DNA of 26,568 bases from positions 1 through 26,568 of the forward strand of contig PLCI01000067.1 of NCBI GenBank assembly GCA_003135595.1, given 5' to 3'. Position numbers and translations under genes: made by a program. The notes below the pieces were generated by a model that saw nothing but the letters and a program-made list of their open reading frames with translations, had not been told where the DNA came from and did not search any database. The stretch comes from Acidimicrobiaceae bacterium (GTDB taxonomy: Bacteria; Actinomycetota; Acidimicrobiia; Acidimicrobiales; RAAP-2). This document shows positions 1-7,128 of the stretch, piece after piece; the stretch's first letter is position 1, and every line of letters starts with the position of its first letter.

Positions 1-2
1 TC

Positions 3-389
3 GAGCTCGGCGCGACGAGCGCCCGCGGCGCGGACGACGAGCCTCCCGAGCCGCTGGACGCCGCGATCCTCTTCGCACCGGTCGGCACGCTCGTGCCCGT
101 GGCCCTGGCCGCGCTCGAGCGAGGGGGCACGCTCGCGATCGCGGGCATCCACCTGACCGACATCCCGACGTTGAGCTACGAGCGGCACCTCTTCCAGGAA
201 CGCTCGGTGTGCAGCGTGACTGCCAACACCCGCCTTGACGGGGAGCAGTTCCTCGAGATCGCCGCGCGTATCCGGATCACTGCCGTGACCTCGGCCTACT
301 CGATGGACGAGGCGGATCGGGCACTGAGGGACCTCGCACACGACCGCATCACGGGCGCCGCGGTCCTGGTCAACAGCAGCGACGCCTGA
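3..389 (+). CDS. Zinc-dependent alcohol dehydrogenase, C-terminal part (5' end outside window)
   Basis: This is the C-terminal 128 residues of a medium-chain zinc alcohol dehydrogenase; the frame is open to the left edge, so the zinc-binding domain and most of the Rossmann fold lie outside the window. The visible part holds the last Rossmann strands (AAILFAPVGTLVP, then LERGGTLAIAGIH) and the segment LSYERHLFQERSV followed by SVTANTR, which is typical of the NAD-dependent AdhA class found in mycobacteria and other Actinobacteria (comparison from memory). It would interconvert an alcohol and an aldehyde in the cytoplasm. It ends in TGA 115 bp before a second zinc dehydrogenase on the same strand. 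The gap holds DosR-like boxes, so the downstream gene probably has its own promoter. Substrate is not predictable. Confidence 0.85.
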   Translation, partial: ELGATSARGADDEPPEPLDAAILFAPVGTLVPVALAALERGGTLAIAGIHLTDIPTLSYERHLFQERSVCSVTANTRLDGEQFLEIAARIRITAVTSAYSMDEADRALRDLAHDRITGAAVLVNSSDA

Positions 390-392
390 CGA

Positions 393-406
393 GGGACCTT
401 TGGCGC
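393..406 (+). promoter_or_regulatory. DosR/DevR-like box, upstream member of a tandem pair
   Basis: GGGACCTTTGGCGC fits the DosR half-site layout GGGAC-N4-GNCCC with one mismatch in the right arm (GGCGC instead of GGCCC). Its centre is 21 bp, two helical turns, from the better box at 414-427. Family knowledge: DosR sites in mycobacteria often occur as such phased pairs upstream of hypoxia or nitric-oxide-induced genes. Confidence 0.45.
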
Positions 407-413
407 CGCAGGG

Positions 414-427
414 GGGACCAACGGCCC
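414..427 (+). promoter_or_regulatory. DosR/DevR-like box, promoter-proximal
   Basis: GGGACCAACGGCCC matches GGGAC-N4-GNCCC fully. It ends 23 bp before a TATCGT -10-like hexamer at 451-456, so a bound activator would cover the -35 region, the usual position for DosR-dependent promoters. No good -35 hexamer is visible 17 bp upstream of TATCGT (TAGGTG at 428-433), which fits activator dependence. The target would be the alcohol dehydrogenase starting at 504. Confidence 0.55.
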
Positions 428-450
428 TAGGTGCGTGAACGACGCCTTCC

Positions 451-456
451 TATCGT
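451..456 (+). promoter_or_regulatory. Candidate -10 element for the dehydrogenase at 504
   Basis: TATCGT lies about 48 bp before the ATG, which has a strong ribosome binding site of its own (AGGAGG at 494-499). Transcription would start near 463. The call rests on position relative to the DosR-like boxes more than on the hexamer itself. Confidence 0.3.
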
Positions 457-503
457 GAGATCTGGGTGCGCACATCAGGCGCACCGGACGCTCAGGAGGC
501 GAC

Positions 504-1550
504 ATGCAGGCACTCGTATTCCACGGCCCAGGAAAGAAAGCATGGGAGGAGGTCCCCCGCCCGACCATCCTCGAGACGACTGACGCGATCGTGCGGGTCG
601 ACGCCGTCACGATCTGCGGGACTGACCTGCACATCTTGAAGGGTGACGTGCCCGAGGTGACCGATGGCCGGATCCTCGGCCACGAGGCCGTCGGCACGAT
701 CGAAGAGGTCGGCAGCGGCGTCAAGAACGTCACGGTTGGTGACCGAGTCCTGGTGTCGTGCATCACGGCCTGTGGGGCGTGCCGGTTCTGCCGCGAGGGC
801 CGCTTTGGACAATGCCTCGGCGGCGGCGGCTGGATCCTCGGACACACGATTGACGGCACCCAGGCCGAGTACGTGCGCGTGCCGTTCGCTGACACCTCGA
901 CCTACCTCGTTCCGTCGCACACGTCCGACGAGGAGATCCTGATGCTGGCCGACATCCTGCCGACGTCCTACGAGGTCGGCGTGCTCAATGGGGTCGTGCG
1001 TCCCGGTGACGTCGTCGCGATCGTCGGTGCCGGCCCGATCGGCCTCGCTGCGATCTTGACCGCGAAGCTGTTCAGCCCAAGCCACATCGTGGCCATCGAC
1101 CTCGTGGATGCGAGGCTCCAGGCGGCCAAGAACTTCGGCGCCGACGTGGTCGTGAACAGCACCCACGAGAATCCGATCGACGTGGTTCGCCAGCTCACCG
1201 GCGGCCTCGGTGCCGACGTGTCCATCGAGGCAGTCGGCACGCCAGCCACCTTCGAGCTCGCTGCAGACCTTGCACGTCCCGGCGGCCACATCGCGAACAT
1301 CGGCGTGCACGGCGCACCCGCGACGCTGCACCTCGAGCGGTTCTGGATCCTCGACCTCACGATCACCATGGGACTCGTCGACACGTACTCGACGCCGACC
1401 CTTCTGCGGCTGGTCTCGAGCGGACAGCTCGACGCTGCGCCGTTCATCACCCACCGCTTCACGCTCGACCAGTTCGAGGAGGCCTACGACGTCTTCTCGC
1501 GGGCGGCCGAGACCAACGCGCTCAAGGTGGTCCTCTCGCGCACGGCGTAG
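504..1550 (+). CDS. Zinc-dependent alcohol dehydrogenase (medium-chain, COG1063 type)
   Basis: A complete 348-residue cytoplasmic zinc alcohol dehydrogenase. Catalytic zinc ligands are visible as C38 and H43 in CGTDLH and H60-E61 in GHE. The structural zinc lobe has C90, C93, C96 and C104. The nucleotide-binding loop GAGPIG is at 175-180, and an acidic residue at the end of the second strand (D199 in VAIDL) suggests NAD over NADP. Length is normal for the family. The ATG is fixed by AGGAGG five bases upstream. Likely role is reduction of aldehydes or ketones to alcohols, or the reverse; together with the preceding dehydrogenase and the DosR-like boxes this suggests redox balancing at low oxygen (inference). 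A strong hairpin follows the stop. Confidence 0.93.
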   Translation: MQALVFHGPGKKAWEEVPRPTILETTDAIVRVDAVTICGTDLHILKGDVPEVTDGRILGHEAVGTIEEVGSGVKNVTVGDRVLVSCITACGACRFCREGRFGQCLGGGGWILGHTIDGTQAEYVRVPFADTSTYLVPSHTSDEEILMLADILPTSYEVGVLNGVVRPGDVVAIVGAGPIGLAAILTAKLFSPSHIVAIDLVDARLQAAKNFGADVVVNSTHENPIDVVRQLTGGLGADVSIEAVGTPATFELAADLARPGGHIANIGVHGAPATLHLERFWILDLTITMGLVDTYSTPTLLRLVSSGQLDAAPFITHRFTLDQFEEAYDVFSRAAETNALKVVLSRTA

Positions 1551-1572
1551 TCGTCGCTGGGGTCACATCCCC

Positions 1573-1604
1573 GTCGCTCGCGATCTGCGACGATCGCGAG
1601 TGAC
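1573..1604 (+). terminator. Strong hairpin after alcohol dehydrogenase, U-tract-less terminator
   Basis: CTCGCGATC (1577-1585) and GATCGCGAG (1592-1600) are perfect 9-bp arms around a 6-nt loop. With one G-U pair the stem extends outward to GTC/GAC, giving 13 pairs. It starts 22 bp after the dehydrogenase stop and 92 bp before the next gene. There is no T run afterwards, as is common for actinobacterial terminators. Confidence 0.6.
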
Positions 1605-1695
1605 AGGGACGCCCTTGCCACAGCCGCGTACGACGCACGTCCGGAAGTGCTCAGCCCGCCGCCGACGCACGTGCACGCTGACCCGAGGAGGACTG

Positions 1696-2622
1696 ATGGC
1701 AGTCGCAGCGATCGAGACGGTCGGCCTCACGAAGACCTACGCGGGCATCGACGCGATCGCCGAGCTCGGCATCGAGGTGCACCAAGGCGAGATCCTTGGC
1801 TTCCTGGGCCCGAATGGGGCGGGGAAGACCACGACCATCAGGCTGCTGCTAGGCCTCATCCGACCGACGAGCGGGACGTCGTCGATCTTCGGCTTCGACA
1901 GCCAGCGCCAGGCGGTCGACGCGCATCGGCGCCTCGCCTACGTGCCAGGGGAGTCGAGCTTGTGGCCGGGCCTGACCGGTGAAGAGACGCTGCACCTGCT
2001 GGGCCGACTGCATGGCACCCTCGACGCGGCATATCGGGACGAGCTGGTCGAGCGGTTCGCGTTCGAGCCAACGAGGAAGGTCCGGACCTACTCGAAGGGC
2101 AACCGCCAGAAGCTCGTGTTGATCGCGGCCCTCATGGTCCGACCCGACCTGCTGATCCTCGACGAGCCGACTTCCGGACTCGACCCGCTCATGGAGCAGG
2201 AGTTCCGCCGGTGCGTGCTCGAGGCCAAGGAGCGCGGCCAGTCAGTCTTTCTCTCGAGTCACATGCTCTCGGAGGTCGAGGCCCTCTGCGACCGGGTTGG
2301 GATACTGAACGCTGGTCGGCTGGTCGACATGGGCACCCTGTCAGAGATGCGCCACCTCTCATCCCTGACGATCCAGGCGACCTTCGAGGGCACGGTCCCC
2401 GACGTCACCAGGGTCCCGGGCGTGAGCTCGGTCGTCGTCGATGGCCACCTGCTCCAGTGCCAGGTCCACGGTCCCGTCGAGCCGCTGCTCAAGGTCCTCG
2501 CCAACGCGAGCGTCCATGAGCTGCTGAGTCGAGAGCCCTCGCTCGAGGAGCTCTTCCTGGCGCACTACGGCGCCCTGTCGACTCGACCGGCTGCCTCGAC
2601 CGCCGCCATAGACGCGGACTGA
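1696..2622 (+). CDS. ABC-2 type multidrug exporter ATP-binding protein
   Basis: A 308-residue ATPase of the DrrA/BcrA-like exporter group that drives the permease encoded next. Walker A is GPNGAGKT (38-45), Walker B is LLILDEP (152-158) followed by the D-loop SGLD, and the switch histidine is H189 in SSHML. The signature is the divergent YSKGNRQK (132-139) instead of LSGGQ, and the Q-loop region reads YVPGE with no glutamine; both variants are usual in this exporter subgroup. A C-terminal extension of about 90 residues after the ATPase core is also typical. The reading frame is open far upstream, but ATG 1696 is chosen because GAGGAG lies six bases before it and homology begins there. The stop is one base from the permease start. 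Confidence 0.92.
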   Translation: MAVAAIETVGLTKTYAGIDAIAELGIEVHQGEILGFLGPNGAGKTTTIRLLLGLIRPTSGTSSIFGFDSQRQAVDAHRRLAYVPGESSLWPGLTGEETLHLLGRLHGTLDAAYRDELVERFAFEPTRKVRTYSKGNRQKLVLIAALMVRPDLLILDEPTSGLDPLMEQEFRRCVLEAKERGQSVFLSSHMLSEVEALCDRVGILNAGRLVDMGTLSEMRHLSSLTIQATFEGTVPDVTRVPGVSSVVVDGHLLQCQVHGPVEPLLKVLANASVHELLSREPSLEELFLAHYGALSTRPAASTAAIDAD

Positions 2623-2623
2623 G

Positions 2624-4303
2624 ATGGCCGCCACATCGGCCCCGGCCGCCACCGCGCACATGGAGTGCCCACGGGAGCTCACCAGCACCAGGCGCGTGCT
2701 GCCGTTCGGCGTCGTGCTGGCGCGCACCTCTCGCCAGGCGCTTCGCTCGGGGGCGATGTGGGGTCTCATCTTCGGGATCTACACGGCACTCCAGGCGGTC
2801 GCATACACGTTGACCTACAAGACCAAGGCAGAGCGACTCGCACTTGCCAAGTCACTGAGCTCGAGCGGCGGGCTCAGTGCGCTGACCGGCCCGGCCCGCG
2901 ACCTCCAGACCGTCGGTGGCTACACCGCATGGAAGTCGCTCGGCCTCCTCAGCGTCATTGGCGCCATCTGGGCGCTCCTCCTTGCCACCAAGCTCTTCCG
3001 CGGTGAAGAGGACGCGGGTCGCACCGAGGTCCTGCTCGCCGGGCCTACGACGCGGCGCGCCGCAACGGTCCAGACGCTCGTTGGCCTCCTGGTCGGGCTG
3101 GTCGCGCTGTTCGCCTGCACGTCGGTCCTCGTCGCGCTCATCGGCCGCGCTCGCGACGTGCACTGGGCGCCGTCCGCGTCGCTCTTCTACGCGCTGTGCG
3201 TCTCAAGCGGGGCAGTCCTCTTCATGGCGGTCGGTGCGTTCACCAGCCAGCTCGTCGCCAGTCGTCGCAAGGCAGCCGCGTACGCGGGTGCCGCGGTGGG
3301 GATCGCGTACGTGGTCAGGATGGTGAGTGACGCCTCGGCCGGGGCGACCTGGATGCACTGGATCACGCCCTTCGGCTGGATCGAAGAGCTGGGGGCGTTC
3401 ACCTCGCCCTCGCCGACCGCCCTGCTGCCCCTCGCGGGCGCGACCTCGCTGCTGGTCGCCGCGACGATCTGGCTCTCGGGTGCGCGTGACCTGGGCGCAG
3501 GGGTGCTGCGGGAGCGCGCGGACGCACGGGCCCATACCGCGCTGCTCGGCGGACCGGTGGGCCTCGCGGCCCGACTGACTGGTCCCACCATCACCGTGTG
3601 GGTCGCGGGGATCAGCGCATTCGGGCTTCTCTTGGGAGGCGTCGCGAACGTGGCGGCCAAGTCCCTCGAGGCATCGCCGAGCGTGCGGGCTGCCCTCGCT
3701 CGACTGGGCGGCCACGCAGGCTTGGTCAAGAGCTACCTCGGCGTGTCGTTCCTCACCGTCACGCTCCTCGTCATGCTGCTCGCGGCGAGCCAGGTCACCG
3801 CAGCACGCCGCGAGGAGGCGACGGGACGCGTGGAGCACCTCTTGGTCCAGCCGGTTGCGCGAGCACGCTGGATGCTGTCAAGGCTGGCCCTCGGCGCGGT
3901 CGCCGTGGTGCTCGCCGGGACCCTCGCCGGGGTCTTTGCCTGGCTGGGCTCGGTGAGCCAGCACGCACACGTGGGGTTCTTCGACCTGCTCGAAGCCGGC
4001 ATCAACGCCGTGCCGGCTGGCCTCTTCCTCCTCGGCATCGGCGCGCTCGCGTGGTCGCTCACACCCCGGCACGCGACAGCCTGCGTCTACGCGGCGCTCG
4101 TCTGGTCCTTCCTGGTCGAGGTCCTCGCGGGCATCGGGCACCAGAGCCACTGGCTCTTGGACACGTCGATCTTCCACCACATCGCGCCGGCACCCGCAGT
4201 GTCGCCGCAGTGGGTCGGCGCGCTGGCACTGGTGGGCCTCGGCGCGCTCGCAACGGCGCTCGGCGTCGCGCGCTTCTCCCGACGGGACCTCGCCGGCAGC
4301 TAG
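2624..4303 (+). CDS. ABC-2 type exporter permease (polyketide antibiotic exporter-like)
   Basis: A 559-residue integral membrane protein that begins one base after the ATPase stop, so the two genes form an operon and very likely one transporter. It has many hydrophobic segments arranged as two similar halves separated by a loop near residues 290-320, an architecture known from COG3559 proteins annotated as exporters of polyketide antibiotics. Each half contains the conserved cytosolic pattern ending in an acidic arginine stretch: EEDAGRTEVLLAGPTTRRA in the first half and RREEATGRVEHLLVQPVAR in the second. This repeat supports an internal duplication. The exported compound is unknown. A later start at the methionine of MECPREL is possible; neither has a clear ribosome binding site. 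Confidence 0.88.
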   Translation: MAATSAPAATAHMECPRELTSTRRVLPFGVVLARTSRQALRSGAMWGLIFGIYTALQAVAYTLTYKTKAERLALAKSLSSSGGLSALTGPARDLQTVGGYTAWKSLGLLSVIGAIWALLLATKLFRGEEDAGRTEVLLAGPTTRRAATVQTLVGLLVGLVALFACTSVLVALIGRARDVHWAPSASLFYALCVSSGAVLFMAVGAFTSQLVASRRKAAAYAGAAVGIAYVVRMVSDASAGATWMHWITPFGWIEELGAFTSPSPTALLPLAGATSLLVAATIWLSGARDLGAGVLRERADARAHTALLGGPVGLAARLTGPTITVWVAGISAFGLLLGGVANVAAKSLEASPSVRAALARLGGHAGLVKSYLGVSFLTVTLLVMLLAASQVTAARREEATGRVEHLLVQPVARARWMLSRLALGAVAVVLAGTLAGVFAWLGSVSQHAHVGFFDLLEAGINAVPAGLFLLGIGALAWSLTPRHATACVYAALVWSFLVEVLAGIGHQSHWLLDTSIFHHIAPAPAVSPQWVGALALVGLGALATALGVARFSRRDLAGS

Positions 4304-4338
4304 TTGACCAGCACGTCGGAGAGACGGTCGCGGGAACC

Positions 4339-4776
4339 TCAGTCGAGACGCACGTCGTCCGCGCCGACGATCGGCAAGAGGCAGTCGATCTCGCCGTGCG
4401 CCCGATAGAACTCGATGCCGGGTCGGCTGGGATCCACCGTCGCGAGCGAACCCAGCGCCTGGAAGGTGGGGGCGATGCGCTCGTAGATCGCGGGAGCCTC
4501 TCCCCTCAGCCGCCCCCGCAGATAGCTGCCCCCAGGCAGCACGCCAACCTCGAGTCCGAGCGCCTCGGCGTCGTCGCCGTCCTGTGCCTGCACGCACACG
4601 CGATACTCGTGGGCGTCCACGTAGAACGCGCCGAAGAACCTCCGACCGCGAAGCCCCACGAGCCCCTCGAGCGTCGCCCAGAGTGGCGCGAACTTCTCGA
4701 CCTCGTCCTCTGCCCGCAGGAACAGGACGGGCGTCTGGTCCCGATGGACCACAGACGTGGCGAGCGGTGCCGTCAT
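4339..4776 (-). CDS. GyrI-like small-molecule-binding domain protein
   Basis: A 145-residue single-domain cytoplasmic protein. The pattern of beta strands, the FYVDAHEYRVCVQAQ and GLEVGVLPGGSYLRGRLRG stretches, and the helix APAIYERIAPTF resemble the GyrI-like/AraC effector-binding domain, which binds drugs and other small hydrophobic molecules. No DNA-binding domain is fused. It ends 35 bp from the convergent exporter permease, and it may serve drug sensing or sequestration linked to that exporter (inference). It is divergent from the small gene at 4851, with an inverted repeat between them. The family call is by pattern only; a protein with an unrelated fold cannot be excluded. Confidence 0.55.
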   Translation of the reverse strand: MTAPLATSVVHRDQTPVLFLRAEDEVEKFAPLWATLEGLVGLRGRRFFGAFYVDAHEYRVCVQAQDGDDAEALGLEVGVLPGGSYLRGRLRGEAPAIYERIAPTFQALGSLATVDPSRPGIEFYRAHGEIDCLLPIVGADDVRLD

Positions 4777-4804
4777 GGCCCCCGATCCTCAACGCCACCT
4801 GTGA

Positions 4805-4819
4805 CGTGCCGGTGGCACG
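4805..4819. promoter_or_regulatory. Inverted repeat CGTGCC-GGT-GGCACG in divergent promoter region
   Basis: Perfect 6-bp arms around a 3-bp spacer lie between the divergent genes at 4776 (minus) and 4851 (plus), upstream of the tandem repeats at 4827-4850. The position suits an operator for either gene; a role as an RNA hairpin is less likely because both genes read away from it. Confidence 0.35.
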
Positions 4820-4826
4820 ATCCTTG

Positions 4827-4850
4827 GTGTAAGCGTGTAATCTTGTAACT
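4827..4850 (+). promoter_or_regulatory. Three tandem 8-bp repeats overlapping a leaderless promoter
   Basis: The stretch reads GTGTAAGC, GTGTAATC, TTGTAACT, three adjacent octamers sharing KTGTAA. A -10-like TAATCT (4838-4843) sits inside, and the ATG at 4851 follows seven bases later, so transcription probably starts at the start codon. No ribosome binding site is present, which agrees with a leaderless message. Short tandem repeats of this kind are typical targets of ribbon-helix-helix repressors. Confidence 0.5.
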
Positions 4851-5321
4851 ATGACAACTCAGACAGCGACGATCACCCAGTTCCTCAGCGAGAGCCTGCC
4901 CAAGGAGTGGTTCGGCGGCCAGCAGTCCGTCGAGTGGGACGACGCCGAGATCCTCTGCGTCGGGCAGCTCCCGAGCGGCACGTCGATCGAGACGTTCCGG
5001 GACACCACGCGTGAGAAGCGCATGGAGATCGCCGATGCGACCGCGTCCCGATTCGGCCGGACGCTGTCGTGGGGCGTCACCCGCGACGGCGTCACCACGC
5101 TGTTCACGACCCTCAGCATCCCGACGATGACGAGGCTCCGCCTTCGTGAGCGATCGGTGCTCGACACGCTCATCGAAGCGGGCGTCGCCCGCAACACGAG
5201 CGACGCACTGGCTTGGTGCGTGAAGCTCGTGGCTCGGCACCAGGCGGAGTGGCTCGCGGAGCTGCGCGAGGCGCTCGTCGGCGTCGAGCGTGTTCGCGCG
5301 GAAGGGCCATCGGCGATATGA
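4851..5321 (+). CDS. Small protein with ribbon-helix-helix-like C-terminal segment, unknown function
   Basis: A 156-residue soluble protein that I do not recognise as a named family. Residues 1-85 are mixed alpha/beta. Residues 93-130 follow a ribbon-helix-helix layout: a short strand (TRLRLRE), a helix (SVLDTLIEAG), a turn with RNTSD, and a second helix (ALAWCVKLVARHQAEWL), as in CopG/Arc-like proteins. Its own start is preceded by three tandem 8-bp repeats covering the -10 region, so autoregulation is plausible (inference). Its TGA overlaps the ATG of the protease gene by four bases (ATGA), which implies coupled translation and equal amounts of both. No signal peptide or membrane segment is seen. 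The RHH assignment is structural guesswork from pattern. Confidence 0.75.
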   Translation: MTTQTATITQFLSESLPKEWFGGQQSVEWDDAEILCVGQLPSGTSIETFRDTTREKRMEIADATASRFGRTLSWGVTRDGVTTLFTTLSIPTMTRLRLRERSVLDTLIEAGVARNTSDALAWCVKLVARHQAEWLAELREALVGVERVRAEGPSAI

Positions 5322-6262
5322 GCGACGTGCTCCAAGCGACGAGGCCGCTCGACGAGCTCGCGCTGGACGCCTACTCAGCCATCGTCGTCGGCGTGGCGGA
5401 GCGGGTGGTGCCTTCGGTGGTCGCCCTGCAGGTGTCCGCACGGGGGCGGCCTGGCGCAGGGAGCGCCATCGTGCTCGCGTCGGACGGCATCTTGTTGACG
5501 TCGGCGCACGTCGTCGCAGCGGCCGACGAGGGCACGGCGATCTTCGCGGACGGCCACGAAGAGCGGTTCCAGCTCCTTGGCCGAGACCCACTGTCGGACC
5601 TCGCCGTCCTGCGCGTGGGGGCGTCCGGACTGCCCCAGGTCGAGCTCGGCAACGCCGACACCCTGCGCGTCGGGCAGCTCGTCGTCGCGGTCGGCAATCC
5701 GAATGGCTTCGCGGGCACCGTCACCGCAGGCGTCGTGAGCGCGGTCGGTCGGTCGCTGCCGTCGGGGGGACGGTTCGTGGAGAACGTGATCCAGACCGAC
5801 GCGGCGCTCAACCCGGGCAACTCCGGGGGCGCTCTCGTGGACGCGCGCGGAGGGCTCGTCGGGGTGAACACGGCACTCGCGGGCATCGGCCTGGGCCTCG
5901 CGGTCCCGGTCAACACGACGACGTTGGATCTCGTCGCCACGCTGATTCGCGATGGCAGGGTGCGGCGCGCGTATCTGGGCGTCATCGGCGGTGGGCGCCC
6001 GTTGGCGCCCCGGCGTGCGACGGCGCTGGGACAAGCTCGCGGCGTCGGCGTCATCGAGGTCGCTGCGGGCAGCCCAGCCGAGCTGGCTGGGTTGCAGCCA
6101 ACCGACACGATCCTCGCGGTCGACGGCACGCCAACAGCGGACGCGGGCGACCTGCAGCGCATCATGAACGCCGACGCCATCGGCAAGACGCTGCGCCTTC
6201 GGGTCCTTCGCGGCGACGACGTCGTCGATCTCGATGCCTCGCCCACCGAGCTGAGCCACTAG
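5318..6262 (+). CDS. HtrA/DegP-like serine protease with one PDZ domain, no export signal
   Basis: A 314-residue trypsin-like S1C protease. The catalytic triad is visible: H64 in LTSAHVV, D94 in PLSDLAVL and S169 in PGNSGGAL. A single PDZ domain spans about residues 219-305 and includes YLGV and GSPAELAGLQPTD. Classical HtrA proteins have a signal peptide or membrane anchor; here the N-terminus (MSDVLQATRPLDELAL) is hydrophilic, so the enzyme is probably cytoplasmic, as in a subset of actinobacterial relatives. The ATG at 5318 overlaps the stop of the preceding gene; the frame is open further upstream, but homology and coupling favour this start. Its substrate may be the co-encoded RHH-like protein (speculative). 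Confidence 0.92.
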   Translation: MSDVLQATRPLDELALDAYSAIVVGVAERVVPSVVALQVSARGRPGAGSAIVLASDGILLTSAHVVAAADEGTAIFADGHEERFQLLGRDPLSDLAVLRVGASGLPQVELGNADTLRVGQLVVAVGNPNGFAGTVTAGVVSAVGRSLPSGGRFVENVIQTDAALNPGNSGGALVDARGGLVGVNTALAGIGLGLAVPVNTTTLDLVATLIRDGRVRRAYLGVIGGGRPLAPRRATALGQARGVGVIEVAAGSPAELAGLQPTDTILAVDGTPTADAGDLQRIMNADAIGKTLRLRVLRGDDVVDLDASPTELSH

Positions 6263-6368
6263 AGGCGTCCGCCCGCTTTCCGCCCTGTTCGACGAGCCTC
6301 CGGCGCGGTGGCACACCGACAGGCGTGCGCCAGCGGTCCGGGGCAGATCGCGTCGGCACGCCGGAATC

Positions 6369-6397
6369 TTTACGTTCGGCTCACCTGCCTCTAACAG
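6369..6397 (+). promoter_or_regulatory. Candidate promoter TTTACG-N17-TAACAG
   Basis: TTTACG (6369-6374) and TAACAG (6392-6397) are 17 bp apart in the 155-bp gap before the membrane protein gene, with transcription starting near 6404. A competing leaderless arrangement uses TAACCT (6407-6412), six bases before ATG 6418. No ribosome binding site precedes that ATG, so either gives little or no leader. Confidence 0.35.
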
Positions 6398-6417
6398 ATC
6401 GGTCCGTAACCTCGGTC

Positions 6418-7089
6418 ATGGTGAGCCGCGGCCGTGTCCATGCCAATCAGCATCAGGGCTCCCCTTCGCGGACGCGACGCGAGTCTCTCGGTGAGAAGCC
6501 GCGGTCGACGGCGGACCCGGAGGCAAACGGAAGGCTCACGGCCACCACGGGCGTGCTGCTCGTCGTGCTGCTCGCTGCCGAGGGCGTGACGATCCTTAGG
6601 ATCCGCCCGCTCCTCGTGCCCCACGTGTTCGTGGGACTCGTCCTCGTGCCGCCGGTGCTCCTCAAGGTCGCCACGACGACGTGGCGGGCAGCCCGCTACT
6701 ACCTCGGGGATCCCGCGTACCGCAGCAAGGGGCCACCGCCGATGGTGCTGCGGCTGCTCGGTCCGCTTGCCGTCGTGTTGACAGTGACGGTTCTCGCTTC
6801 GGGGATCGCACTCCTGTTCACGCCGTCATCCGAGCGAGGCCTGATGCTCACGGTCCACAAGGCGAGCTTCGTGCTGTGGTTCGGGGTGTTGACGGTGCAC
6901 GTGCTCGGCCACCTGTTCGACACCGCCTCGCTCGCGCCAAGGGACTACGTGCGCCGGACGCGTCAGCAAGTCCGAGGCGCCACGTCGAGGCAGTGGGCAC
7001 TGGCTGCGTCGGTTGCAGTGGGCCTGGTGTTGGCGGCGGCGCTGACGCCGCACACCGGGTCGTGGCTCCATCTGAATCCGTCCCGATGA
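6418..7089 (+). CDS. Polytopic membrane protein with paired histidines (cytochrome b561/DUF4405-like)
   Basis: A 223-residue protein with a basic hydrophilic N-terminus of about 40 residues and then roughly five membrane segments (about 42-60, 66-86, 111-133, 144-167, 192-210). Histidines lie within or at the ends of segments: H69 in VPHVFVG, H147 in VHKASF, H161 and H165 in VHVLGH. The conserved stretch RYYLGDPAYRSKGPPP (93-108) between segments two and three is characteristic of this actinobacterial family. Spaced histidines in opposite helices suggest heme b binding, as in cytochrome b561-like electron carriers (inference). The start is uncertain because no ribosome binding site is visible; GTG 6421 is the next codon. 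It precedes the NAGPA-domain gene by 39 bp, probably as an operon. Confidence 0.8.
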   Translation: MVSRGRVHANQHQGSPSRTRRESLGEKPRSTADPEANGRLTATTGVLLVVLLAAEGVTILRIRPLLVPHVFVGLVLVPPVLLKVATTTWRAARYYLGDPAYRSKGPPPMVLRLLGPLAVVLTVTVLASGIALLFTPSSERGLMLTVHKASFVLWFGVLTVHVLGHLFDTASLAPRDYVRRTRQQVRGATSRQWALAASVAVGLVLAAALTPHTGSWLHLNPSR

Positions 7090-7128
7090 GGTCGTCGGCA
7101 GATCGGCCGACCGGAGCGTCAGGGCTGC

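Noticed and set aside
1597..1618. GGGACGCCCTTGCC as a further DosR box
   Set aside because: The right arm does not fit GNCCC and it lies after the terminator hairpin without a promoter.
1210..1695. N-terminal extension of the ABC ATPase frame
   Set aside because: The extension overlaps the alcohol dehydrogenase and is Arg/Ser-rich nonsense; the real start at 1696 has a strong ribosome binding site and matches the family.
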